The notes under the pieces are model-generated. The model made no database searches. It had not been told where the DNA came from and saw nothing but the letters and a program-made list of their open reading frames with translations. A program made the position numbers and the translations under genes. A stretch of DNA of 64,000 bases from Actinomycetota bacterium (GTDB lineage: Bacteria; Actinomycetota; Actinomycetes; Nanopelagicales; Nanopelagicaceae): NCBI GenBank assembly GCA_009700025.1, contig WLMW01000001.1, positions 18,915 through 82,914 of the forward strand. The letters are read 5' to 3'. Below are positions 1 through 9,209 of the stretch, one piece after another (position 1 is the first letter of the stretch; each line of letters opens with the position of its first letter).

Positions 1-994
1 GCGCGGAATCTAGGCCTGATACAACGCGCCTTGCATTACCAAAATCATTTTCTCTCCCCTGGCTGACAAGGGCTTGAATTTCAGCGAGCAGCGGACGGCG
101 ACCTTCTAACGTAACGGTCACACATGTACCCGGAACAGGCTCAGCATGGCGTGAGGTGAAAAGTCCAGTTGGATCTACAACTGATTCAATACCTACATCA
201 CTTAAATCAAAACAACCAACTTCATCTGATGCACCAAATCGGTTTTTAATTGCACGAATCAAGCGAAGTCGAGAATGACGCTCACCTTCGAACTGAAGAA
301 CTACGTCAACGATGTGTTCGAGCAAACGAGGACCGGCAATTGATCCATCTTTAGTCACATGCCCAACAAGTAAAAGAGTTATGTCTCGGTCTTTGCAGAT
401 TCGAATGAGTGCACCAGCGACTTCGCGTACTTGCGTAACACCACCGGGAGAACCATCGGCAGTTGAGCTACCAATTGTTTGTACTGAATCGATAATCACT
501 AACTGTGGTTTCACTGCATCAATATGTGCGATTACTGCACCGAGATCAGTTTCAGAGGCAAGATACAAAAGTGGATCTATTGCTTTAATGCGCTCTGCTC
601 GTAAGCGAACTTGTGAGGCAGATTCTTCACCACTTATATAGAGAGCCGATAAACCTTTTGCTGCTGTTTGGGCAGCTACTGAAAGCAGAAGCGTAGATTT
701 ACCAACACCGGGTTCTCCAGCCAATAAAATTGCAGCGCCTGGAACTAAACCCCCACCTAAAACGCGATCAAGTTCGGTGACTCCTGTTGGTCGCGCATGA
801 GCTGCAGTTAAATCAACATCTCCAATGGGGGTTGCCTTATGTGTTACATGCCCGGCGACGAGTGAAAGTTTCTTTGGCGCAGCAATCTCTTCAACACAAC
901 CCCATGCTTGGCACTCACCGCAGCGACCAACCCATTTCTGCGAGGTCCATCCGCACTCCGTGCAGCGGAATGGATCCTTTTCGACTTTGGCCAT
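1..994 (-). CDS. radA: DNA repair protein RadA (3' part cut by window edge)
   Basis: Minus-strand translation from ATG at 994: MAKVEKDPFRCTECGWTSQKWVGRCGECQAWG (CxxC zinc finger), then GEPGVGKSTLLLS Walker A and ISGEESASQVRLRA; open to the window start. Confidence 0.95.
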   Translation of the reverse strand, partial: MAKVEKDPFRCTECGWTSQKWVGRCGECQAWGCVEEIAAPKKLSLVAGHVTHKATPIGDVDLTAAHARPTGVTELDRVLGGGLVPGAAILLAGEPGVGKSTLLLSVAAQTAAKGLSALYISGEESASQVRLRAERIKAIDPLLYLASETDLGAVIAHIDAVKPQLVIIDSVQTIGSSTADGSPGGVTQVREVAGALIRICKDRDITLLLVGHVTKDGSIAGPRLLEHIVDVVLQFEGERHSRLRLIRAIKNRFGASDEVGCFDLSDVGIESVVDPTGLFTSRHAEPVPGTCVTVTLEGRRPLLAEIQALVSQGRENDFGNARRVVSGLDSA

Positions 995-1020
995 GAGTAG
1001 AGCCTAGAACTAAGGACTGA

Positions 1021-1833
1021 CTATTTCTTGGCCGCGGCCAGTGTTGCTGGATGTTGAATAATGAAGAGGGGGAGGGAGCGTGCTTGGGCATCACGAATTC
1101 CAGCCATACGAATATCGCAGAGCCGCGCAAGTTCGGCATAAGGGACCTCGCCCATGAGTTTTTGCAGTTCATACTTATTTGAGATGTATACGGGCTCTTT
1201 TCCAACGTGTGCTTCGGTATTGCTCGTGCAGTACCAATCAAAATCATCGCCACCATCGCCCCAAGCAAGGCGTTCGTACTCGCCAATCACTGTCACTGAA
1301 TATTCGCGCTCGCCAACTTCGCGAGTTTCATAACTACGTCGAAGTGGTAACTGCCAACAGACATCAGGTTTTGTATCTACGAAATGTTTATTTTCCTTTA
1401 TTGCTAAATGATGTAAGACGCAACCAAAAGATCCCGTAAAACCTCCTGCCTCGTAACCTTTACGGTTTAAGAAAATACAACCATCTTCGACCCGACGAGT
1501 TTTTCGGTCGCCATCTTCATCTTTCTCAGAAATTCGAAGTTTTGCACCAGGTTTTTTAGGACGAGCCTCTGAATAAAACTGCCACATCTCTGGAGTCAAG
1601 TAAGCGGCTGCACGATCGGTGCGTTCTTCATCGTCTTCATCGGTGTACATCGCACCTTCAGTACAACATCCAGAATTGGGTTGGTTCTTAAAAACTCCTT
1701 GGCAACCATCTCCATATATACATGTCCAGTAAGAAGTTAGCCACGTGAGGTCGCACTTAAAAATATCTTCAGGTTGCGAGGGGTCGGTAAATTCAACCCA
1801 ATCTCGGGCGAATCCAGGCTGTATTTCAGACAT
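1021..1833 (-). CDS. conserved Cys-rich hypothetical protein
   Basis: 270-aa ORF with several Cys clusters (CDLTWLTSYWTCIYGDGCQGVF...SGCCTEGAMY); adjacent to radA. Confidence 0.75.
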   Translation of the reverse strand: MSEIQPGFARDWVEFTDPSQPEDIFKCDLTWLTSYWTCIYGDGCQGVFKNQPNSGCCTEGAMYTDEDDEERTDRAAAYLTPEMWQFYSEARPKKPGAKLRISEKDEDGDRKTRRVEDGCIFLNRKGYEAGGFTGSFGCVLHHLAIKENKHFVDTKPDVCWQLPLRRSYETREVGEREYSVTVIGEYERLAWGDGGDDFDWYCTSNTEAHVGKEPVYISNKYELQKLMGEVPYAELARLCDIRMAGIRDAQARSLPLFIIQHPATLAAAKK

Positions 1834-1872
1834 AGACTCAGAGCCTACACGCTTAACAGGTAGGCTTGCACA

Positions 1873-2676
1873 ATGAGTAAGTCGATATCAGTTGGTGTAA
1901 TCGGCGCTGGCATCATGGGTGAAGCGCTAATTGCTGCTTTGATTTCATATGGCGTAGATCCTCAGCTGGTTACTATCTCTGAAAAGCGAAAAGAACGTGC
2001 AGATGAACTTGCAAGTCGCTACGGCATAAAGGTTGACGATATTGAAAAAAATGTTTCAACTGCCGATGCTCTACTTCTGGTTGTAAAGCCACAGGATATG
2101 TTTGGTGTGCTTGAGCAAATAAAGAGTTCGATAAATACCGCAGCAGTTGTAGTCACTTTTGCAGCAGGTAAGAAAATTGCGTTTATCTCTGATGCACTTG
2201 GAACGAGCAACCCAGTTGTCCGAGTAATGCCTAATACCGCCACTCTTGTTGGTGCAGGTATGGCTGCAATCTCTCTTGGCGATGGGGTCAGCGCCGAACA
2301 AACTAACTTTGTAACTGGGTTTCTTGCAGCAACTGGAAAAGTTGTTCAAGTTCCTGAAGATCTTCAAGATGCAGTCACTGCTACTAGTGGATCGGGTCCA
2401 GCATATTTCTTTAGATTTGTAGAAGCTATGGTTGATAGCGCACAGGAGCTTGGACTTTCGAGCGAAGTTGCTACTCAATTAACTGTACAAACAATAGTAG
2501 GTGCCGCAAAATTACTAGAAGAATCAGGAAAGTCCGCTACAACTCTTCGTGAAAATGTCACAAGCCCTAATGGAACAACGGCAGCAGCTTTGGCATCATT
2601 TGATGATGCACAAATTTCAAAGATAGTTGCCACCGCTATGAAAGCCGCGCGCGATCGCTCGCAGGAACTCGCGTGA
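1873..2676 (+). CDS. proC: pyrroline-5-carboxylate reductase
   Basis: N-terminal VGVIGAGIMGEALI Rossmann motif; VVRVMPNTATLVGAGM and ATSGSGPAYFFRFVEAM signature motifs. Confidence 0.95.
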   Translation: MSKSISVGVIGAGIMGEALIAALISYGVDPQLVTISEKRKERADELASRYGIKVDDIEKNVSTADALLLVVKPQDMFGVLEQIKSSINTAAVVVTFAAGKKIAFISDALGTSNPVVRVMPNTATLVGAGMAAISLGDGVSAEQTNFVTGFLAATGKVVQVPEDLQDAVTATSGSGPAYFFRFVEAMVDSAQELGLSSEVATQLTVQTIVGAAKLLEESGKSATTLRENVTSPNGTTAAALASFDDAQISKIVATAMKAARDRSQELA

Positions 2677-3860
2677 AAAGGCTTTTAATAATAGTTATTG
2701 CTTCACTCGTCGTTAGTTTGCCCGCCAACGCCGCAACGCTTAAGCAAATTTCAGTTAAATCACTTACACCCCTGACAACTATTGGCTCCGTGTCTGATGT
2801 TTCAGGAGTATTGACAAGAGGATCAGAGATTGTCATTTATGGCAGTAGGGATGATAAGTCTTATGTGCGGGCCATGGATTCATCAGGCAAGGAATTATGG
2901 AGCTCTGAACTGAGCCCAGATCTGAACACTATTGCAACAGCAGGCACCGTTGATAGTTCTGGAAATATTTGGATAGCAGGTTCAGCATCCAAAACAGTTA
3001 TCGCTCCAGCTCCTACCGAAACTTTGAACCCTATAAATCCTGATGACTTAAGTGCGACAATTATTGGGAAAGAAATTGAATTGAATGCGGTGGCAGTATG
3101 GAAAATACCTATGGGGATTTCAACTCCAGAAACCTTTCTAAATCAACAAGAATCTGCCGTGTTAGTCAATTCAATCACTTCAGACGGTAGTGGAACTTCG
3201 CTGGTTGGAGTAATAGCAACAGAAACAGGGAGTGCAGGTTTTCTGATGAGCACTGATGCTGCAGGAACCTATATAGATTCAATAAAAATTGGCTCACAGG
3301 CCACAAATATAAATTCAGTATTACGGAATAAGGATGGGTCTAAAACTCTCGTTGGTTCCAGTTCTGAAGTTTTAGGTGGAAAAAAACTTTTAGGATTAAC
3401 CGATGGAATCATTATGGCGTTAGATTCAAAAAATGAAGTGACTAAAGTTGTGAGAAGTTCTGAAGTAAAAGCAAAAAGGAGTTGGAATACCGCTAGTAGT
3501 ACTTATTTATTAGGTGGAACTGTGATTAAAGGGTCAACAACCCAGAGCGCAGTTACAAAATTCTCAAAAACATTTGCTCCACAATGGACATATAGGTTTA
3601 ATTCGACGGGTTCCACGTATACGGCCGGGAGCAGTCGAGCTCTGATTGCATCAACCTCGACAATCCAGACTCTTCGGGGTTGGGTTCCAAAAACTGCGCG
3701 GGCACTTCTTCTGACGTTCAACACGAAAGGCCTGATTACTGAGGCTTATAGCGGACCGTCGAAGAGTAATGAGGTATTTGGACTTATTGAATCAAAAGAA
3801 TTAGGAGTCGTTGTGTTTGCCATCAGTGAGCAAACCATCTCAGCTTTCTTGGCTAACTAA
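2673..3860 (+). CDS. secreted hypothetical protein, repeat/propeller-like
   Basis: GTG start overlapping the proC stop; signal peptide MKRLLIIVIASLVVSLPANA; repeated Gly/Ser-rich beta-strand-like segments. Confidence 0.6.
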   Translation: MKRLLIIVIASLVVSLPANAATLKQISVKSLTPLTTIGSVSDVSGVLTRGSEIVIYGSRDDKSYVRAMDSSGKELWSSELSPDLNTIATAGTVDSSGNIWIAGSASKTVIAPAPTETLNPINPDDLSATIIGKEIELNAVAVWKIPMGISTPETFLNQQESAVLVNSITSDGSGTSLVGVIATETGSAGFLMSTDAAGTYIDSIKIGSQATNINSVLRNKDGSKTLVGSSSEVLGGKKLLGLTDGIIMALDSKNEVTKVVRSSEVKAKRSWNTASSTYLLGGTVIKGSTTQSAVTKFSKTFAPQWTYRFNSTGSTYTAGSSRALIASTSTIQTLRGWVPKTARALLLTFNTKGLITEAYSGPSKSNEVFGLIESKELGVVVFAISEQTISAFLAN

Positions 3861-6244
3861 CCTAATTTCGGAGTTAGTAAAGATAACTTGTTGTCAACGG
3901 TAGCAAGAAGGTACCGCACCTTATTTATGGTTACCCAAGCACTTGTTATCTGATTGGGGCTTTGATTACTTGTAACTAACAAGATCGCACTTTGGCCTTT
4001 ATCAATCTTTGTTGTGTCAACGGCACAAAGGCGTTCTTGGCAGTTAAATACCGTCAAATTTGTATCCGATGAAAGATCCGGTCCAGGAACTCCGAAGTTT
4101 TCAGTAGCCATGCTTGATATTTTTTGAGGCTGATACAGAGATGCCCAACGTAATTGATTAGGCACTGGAAAAGAACTAGCTGATGAGGCTAACCAGGTTG
4201 CACGCACGTGACCATTCACCTTAGTTAAAGAAATATCAAACCCAAAAACTGATGCTGTATCCGTTGAAACATCTAATGTTTGGTAGGACCAGGAATTAGG
4301 GAGGATGTTCGTTCGAGATGCCACACGAACTGCCCCTGCTGTAATTTCTCGCCTCTGATTGAGCGCAAGAATTGAGTCATATACAAGATAGGTAACTGTT
4401 CCTTCAACCATCGTCCTCAGATGATTGCCTACGTCACCAATTGAACGTCCTTCGGTATCGCGATCACCATCAATGAGCTCGTAACTCCAAGATAAATTCT
4501 TTGTTTTTATTGCTCCAAGCAAAATACCCTGAGTTTCATCTCGATAAAAAACCTGCACAGAGTTTATTGTGGCAATACAAGCATTTGAGACACTGACATC
4601 ACTTGCCGTACGGACCCGCAAGACACTCTGATAGCTATTTACGGAAGCACCATTGCCATCAACAATGTCGTAGGTAAAAGTTTTGCCATTATATGTAGCG
4701 TATCTGAGGTCGTTGTCAGTTTCGTCGCTATAAAAGAGATGGAGAGTTTGCCGAGAATTGGCACCATTCACGCACATTGATATTGGGCTATTAATCGGAT
4801 TTCGAGTACGCCCACCTGATCCGCCAGCTCCATCCATGGTTATCTTGTTCCAGGATTTTCCATTATAAAGTGCCAGCTTTAAGCGACCAGATTTACTATC
4901 GGTATATGCGACTGCAGGAAGGCCGTTGAAGGTCGTGCTTGTAATATTCGTGGCAGCCGAAGTTGCATCAAAGAGACTTCTTTTCCATCCTGGTTGAGGA
5001 ATCACTGGTTTCGTTGTGGCAGGCATGGAGTTTCCTAGTAAATTCTTAGCGGTAACCGTGAATGAGTAGGAGATACCATTTTTTAGTCCAGTTATTAATG
5101 CCGGACTCGAGGATACTGGGCTTTCAACTCCAGTTTTAAGATTTTTAATGACATAGCCAGAAATTTGTGCAGATCTTAAATTAGCTGGAGGATCAAAGGT
5201 AATTAATGCCCCTGCATCCGCTATTAGAGCTTTAGCGTTTCGCGGTGAATCTGGAAGGCCAGTTGCGATACCAGCCGGTGGTTTACTTCTCATATCTTCT
5301 AGCATGGCTAATAACAGCGGACCAGGTTCAGTAAAGATTTCACCTGGGTCCAGATTTGGTGTCATGAGTGAATCTCTACCGGCTGTAGAAAAAGTCTGCT
5401 CATCTAGGTGGCTAGTTGAAGAGCCAGATTGATACTGCGAAGGTGTATAAAGTTTTGGTTTGACACCGCCATTGGCTTTAATTCCTGCAGGACCAGACCA
5501 AACTAAAGAGGAGGTCAAAGTCTTTGCTAATTCAGCTGAAGGAGTTGGTAAATCTGCCAGGCGACGGCCGTCAGTACTCTGTGCGAAGGCATCAAATGGA
5601 GTTGGTTGATCTAAGCTAGCAATATCTAAAAGCGTTTCGAATGATTCATTAGTAATAAAACCAAGTCCATGTGCAATTTCATGAAGAAATACTGATGTTA
5701 AGTCATATTCATTCGAACGCGGCAGACCATCACCCCGTGAGTTCCAAGCTCCGCTAGAATTAACTTCGATAATCATTTCAGGATTGCTTTTGTCGAGATC
5801 TTTGCCGGAGATTGCATTAGCCAGAGCCGAGGTGTACCAAAGAGATGGGTCTGGTGCGCCAGGGAATGATGAAAAGAAATTTCCGGGCCGCGCGCTTCCA
5901 AGAATTCCCCATGACGTTGAACGGCCCCATGTGGCCTCGATAGATATGGGTACTGTTGATGAGAAATTAACAGACCAAATATCTATTGCACTCTGTACAT
6001 CTTTTTTTGCCCACTCGGGGAAACCGATATAAGTAACTTTAAACTTCGACTTAACAATCCCACTGAAGTTTTGCACCCGTGGAATTTGATTGGTGACATT
6101 AGCTGTGCCAGCATATGTATGAGCCCATTGCCGGGATGGAATTTCAATGAAAAGCGCTTCAGCCGAAGGTGCGCTCAAAAGTGGGGCACATATTAGGAAA
6201 ACTAAAAGTGAGGCCTTGACTGACCTCACACTTATACCCGCCAT
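3857..6244 (-). CDS. secreted matrixin-like zinc metalloprotease with Fn3-like and beta-propeller-like C-terminal regions
   Basis: HEIAHGLGF (HExxHxxGF) zinc motif and a downstream SLMTPN Met-turn-like segment; signal peptide after the internal ATG at 6244 (MAGISVRSVKASLLVFLICAPLLSAPSAEA). Confidence 0.8.
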   Translation of the reverse strand: MAGISVRSVKASLLVFLICAPLLSAPSAEALFIEIPSRQWAHTYAGTANVTNQIPRVQNFSGIVKSKFKVTYIGFPEWAKKDVQSAIDIWSVNFSSTVPISIEATWGRSTSWGILGSARPGNFFSSFPGAPDPSLWYTSALANAISGKDLDKSNPEMIIEVNSSGAWNSRGDGLPRSNEYDLTSVFLHEIAHGLGFITNESFETLLDIASLDQPTPFDAFAQSTDGRRLADLPTPSAELAKTLTSSLVWSGPAGIKANGGVKPKLYTPSQYQSGSSTSHLDEQTFSTAGRDSLMTPNLDPGEIFTEPGPLLLAMLEDMRSKPPAGIATGLPDSPRNAKALIADAGALITFDPPANLRSAQISGYVIKNLKTGVESPVSSSPALITGLKNGISYSFTVTAKNLLGNSMPATTKPVIPQPGWKRSLFDATSAATNITSTTFNGLPAVAYTDSKSGRLKLALYNGKSWNKITMDGAGGSGGRTRNPINSPISMCVNGANSRQTLHLFYSDETDNDLRYATYNGKTFTYDIVDGNGASVNSYQSVLRVRTASDVSVSNACIATINSVQVFYRDETQGILLGAIKTKNLSWSYELIDGDRDTEGRSIGDVGNHLRTMVEGTVTYLVYDSILALNQRREITAGAVRVASRTNILPNSWSYQTLDVSTDTASVFGFDISLTKVNGHVRATWLASSASSFPVPNQLRWASLYQPQKISSMATENFGVPGPDLSSDTNLTVFNCQERLCAVDTTKIDKGQSAILLVTSNQSPNQITSAWVTINKVRYLLATVDNKLSLLTPKLG

Positions 6245-6279
6245 AGGTGCAAACGTTATCAGGGTGAGATGATTTGACC

Positions 6280-6534
6280 ATGTCCGAGGTCGTTTCCATT
6301 TACTCACGTCATGGTTGTCATCTTTGCGAGGTGGCCCTAGAAGTTTTGGACTCAATGAAAACAGAACTTGGCTACACAATTGAGACAATCTACATAGACG
6401 GCGATAGGGAACTAGAGCGCTTGTATGGCGAACAAATTCCAGTTATACATATTGACGGTCAGCACCATGATTTTTGGCGAGTAGATCCAGAGCGCTTTAG
6501 ATCTTCCCTTGAAACACATCGTCAGCATCGATAA
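6280..6534 (+). CDS. glutaredoxin/thioredoxin-like protein (DUF836-type)
   Basis: MSEVVSIYSRHGCHLCEVALEVL: CxxC after a beta strand; QIPVIHIDG cis-Pro region. Confidence 0.85.
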   Translation: MSEVVSIYSRHGCHLCEVALEVLDSMKTELGYTIETIYIDGDRELERLYGEQIPVIHIDGQHHDFWRVDPERFRSSLETHRQHR

Positions 6535-8146
6535 TTTTGTATGAGTACCCCTGCTCAGCTAAAAAGCGTTGGCGGTTTTGGGCAAAGTCTTGATCAATCG
6601 TGTCGCGCGAAATAACTGAATAAAACTTTGCGCTTCGACCATCTGATTTAGGTCGAAGAATGCGTCCTAATCGCTGGGCTTCTTCTTGTCGGCTTCCAAA
6701 AGCACCTGATACTTGTATTGCAATAGTTGCATCAGGTAAGTCAATAGAAAAGTTAGCTACTTTTGATACTACTAAGCAGGTGATCTCTCCGGATCTAAAC
6801 TTATTAAAAAGAACTTCACGTTCTTTAATTGGAGTATCACCTTTAATCAAAGGCACACCGAGAGTTTCTGAAAGTTCATCAAGCTGGTCAATGTATTGAC
6901 CGATTACTAAAATTTGCTCACCCGAATGTTTTTCAACCAAGGCTTCTACTACATTTCGCTTAGTTCGAGTAGTTGCGCAAGAACGATATCGATTTTCAGG
7001 TTCGGCAGTTGCATACATCAACCGTTCAGCTTCAGTTAGGTTTACTCGCACCTCAATGCATTCAGCTGGCGCAATATAACCTTGAGATTCAATCTCTTTC
7101 CAGGGAACGTCATAACGCTTAGGACCAATGAGTGAAAATACTTCACCCTCCATCCCATCTTCACGAACGAGAGTTGCAGTTAAACCAAGGCGACGACGAG
7201 ATTGAATATCAGCCGTAAAGCGAAAGATTGGCGCAGGAAGTAAGTGAACTTCGTCGTAGATGATTAAGCCCCAGTCGTGTGTGTCAAAGAGATCTAAATG
7301 TGCGTAAACACCATTCTTTTTCTTGGTCATTACTTGATACGTTGCAATTGTTACAGGGCGAATCTCTTTTTTAGCCCCTGAATACTCGCCAATCTCATCT
7401 TCGTTTAGTGTTGTTCGCTTTAGTAACTCTTCGCGCCACTGACGGGCGGCAATCGTATTTGTTACCAGAATTAACGTTGTAGCTTTGGCATGCGCCATTG
7501 CTGCCGCACCCACAATAGTTTTTCCAGCACCACAAGGCAGCACAACTACACCTGAGCCACCATGCCAAAAACCTTCAGCCGCCAACTCTTGATAGGGACG
7601 AATTTTCCAATCTTTTTGAACTAACTCAATTGGATGTGCTTGGCCATCTACATAACCAGCGAAATCTTCTGCAGGCCACCCTAAACGGAGTAGGGATTGT
7701 TTAATTGCACCACGTTGACTAGGTAAGACTGCAATTGTTTCAGCATCAATGCGGGCACCAAGTAAAGGTGCAATTTTTCGAGCTCGAATCACTTCTTCTA
7801 AAACTGCAGTATCTGTCGTTACAAGAATTAAGCCGTGGACTGGATCGGCCTCTAAACGTAAGCGGCCATACCGTGACATTGTCTCTGCAACATCAATCAA
7901 AATTGAATGCGGCACTGCATAGCGTGAATATTTAATGAGAGTATCAATAACCTGTTCAGCATCATGACCCGCAGCACGGGCATTCCATAAGCCAAGAGGG
8001 GTAAGACGATAAGTGTGTATGTGCTCGGGTGAGCGCTCTAACTCTGCAAACGGTGCAATTGCTCGACGGCACTCAGTAGACATCGGGTGGTCGATATCTA
8101 AAAGTAAAGTCTTATCGCTTTGAACAATTAACGGGCCTTCAGTCAT
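6497..8146 (-). CDS. XPB-type DNA repair helicase
   Basis: GGSGVVVLPCGAGKTIVGAAAM Walker A, YDEVHLLPA DEVH box, RRRLGLTATLVREDG, EEAQRLGRILRP motif VI. Confidence 0.93.
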   Translation of the reverse strand: MTEGPLIVQSDKTLLLDIDHPMSTECRRAIAPFAELERSPEHIHTYRLTPLGLWNARAAGHDAEQVIDTLIKYSRYAVPHSILIDVAETMSRYGRLRLEADPVHGLILVTTDTAVLEEVIRARKIAPLLGARIDAETIAVLPSQRGAIKQSLLRLGWPAEDFAGYVDGQAHPIELVQKDWKIRPYQELAAEGFWHGGSGVVVLPCGAGKTIVGAAAMAHAKATTLILVTNTIAARQWREELLKRTTLNEDEIGEYSGAKKEIRPVTIATYQVMTKKKNGVYAHLDLFDTHDWGLIIYDEVHLLPAPIFRFTADIQSRRRLGLTATLVREDGMEGEVFSLIGPKRYDVPWKEIESQGYIAPAECIEVRVNLTEAERLMYATAEPENRYRSCATTRTKRNVVEALVEKHSGEQILVIGQYIDQLDELSETLGVPLIKGDTPIKEREVLFNKFRSGEITCLVVSKVANFSIDLPDATIAIQVSGAFGSRQEEAQRLGRILRPKSDGRSAKFYSVISRDTIDQDFAQNRQRFLAEQGYSYKIIDADDVFQGKI

Positions 8147-9200
8147 TGAGGATGTCCTTAATTAGTTCGTGCAAGAAAACACTTCGTGCGTCAAGTGTTG
8201 TGATATCAACCCACTCATGAGCCGCATGCGCGCCGTCTCCGATTGCGCCAAGGCCGTCTAACACCTGTGCACCTGCGGCAGCTGCAAAGTTTCCATCACT
8301 TGCACCGCCCACGGAAGCGTGGCCCAGAACTGGCATTCCAAGTGTTTTAGCCACTTTTTCGGCTCGTTCGTATAAAGCCATCGTTGCACTTAGTTCAAGG
8401 GGGGGCCTGTTAAATCCTCCAGTAATTTCGTAACGAGCAGCAGGATTTACGGGCTGTAAATTTCGTATAGCAGTATCTATGCGCAGTAGTTCGTCGGAAG
8501 TGAAAGAGCGAATATCAATATCGAGCACGGCTAAATCAGGAACAGTGTTAGTCGTATTTCCAGAACGTAACATTGTTGGAACAACTGTCGTTCCAAACTC
8601 TTTGTTTTCAAGTTTTGATACAGCAAGAATTGCATGTGCCATTTCAGTGGTTGAGTTAACGCCTTTTTCTGGCTCGAGACCTGCATGAGAGGCTTTGCCA
8701 TGAATCCTAATTTGATACATCGCAGTGCCTTTACGACCAGTTTTAACTTTGCCGTTGAGTGTGGCTTCAAGTACAAGAACCGCTTTAGCATTAGCTGAAA
8801 TTTCTTTGATGAACTCCTTGCTAGTTGCGCTACCTGTCTCTTCATCGCTCGTTGCAACTAAGGCAACCGATCCTTTAATCCCTTTCATCGCAAATAATGC
8901 TTGTACAAATCCAGCTTTCATATCAAAGATTCCAGGACCAGTTGCTTGGTTTTCTTTTACACTCCATAAAGGCATGAAAGAACCTTTTGGCCAAACGGTA
9001 TCTAAATGTGCAAGCACAACCACATCTGGTTTTTTTACTCCCCACCAAAAAACTGGCCGGCCATTTACATCAAGAATATCTGCAGGGGTACCCAATACTT
9101 CCTGTGCAATTTCACTCGCAAGACTGATTACATCGCGGCAAGCTTCTAAATCATCAGTTGGTGACTCCAACCGAACCAGTCTCTCAAGTGCCGACAGCAT
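8139..9200 (-). CDS. M20 family metallopeptidase (glutamate carboxypeptidase-like)
   Basis: VVLAHLDTVWPKG metal site, DEETGS, GKASHAGLEPEKGVNS, GGASDGNF motifs. Confidence 0.88.
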   Translation of the reverse strand: MLSALERLVRLESPTDDLEACRDVISLASEIAQEVLGTPADILDVNGRPVFWWGVKKPDVVVLAHLDTVWPKGSFMPLWSVKENQATGPGIFDMKAGFVQALFAMKGIKGSVALVATSDEETGSATSKEFIKEISANAKAVLVLEATLNGKVKTGRKGTAMYQIRIHGKASHAGLEPEKGVNSTTEMAHAILAVSKLENKEFGTTVVPTMLRSGNTTNTVPDLAVLDIDIRSFTSDELLRIDTAIRNLQPVNPAARYEITGGFNRPPLELSATMALYERAEKVAKTLGMPVLGHASVGGASDGNFAAAAGAQVLDGLGAIGDGAHAAHEWVDITTLDARSVFLHELIKDILND

Positions 9201-9209
9201 GGACTAAGT

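Noticed and set aside
915-1286. 123-aa minus-strand ORF overlapping the radA start
   Set aside because: Overlaps radA and the 1021-1833 gene in another frame with no recognisable domain; spurious.
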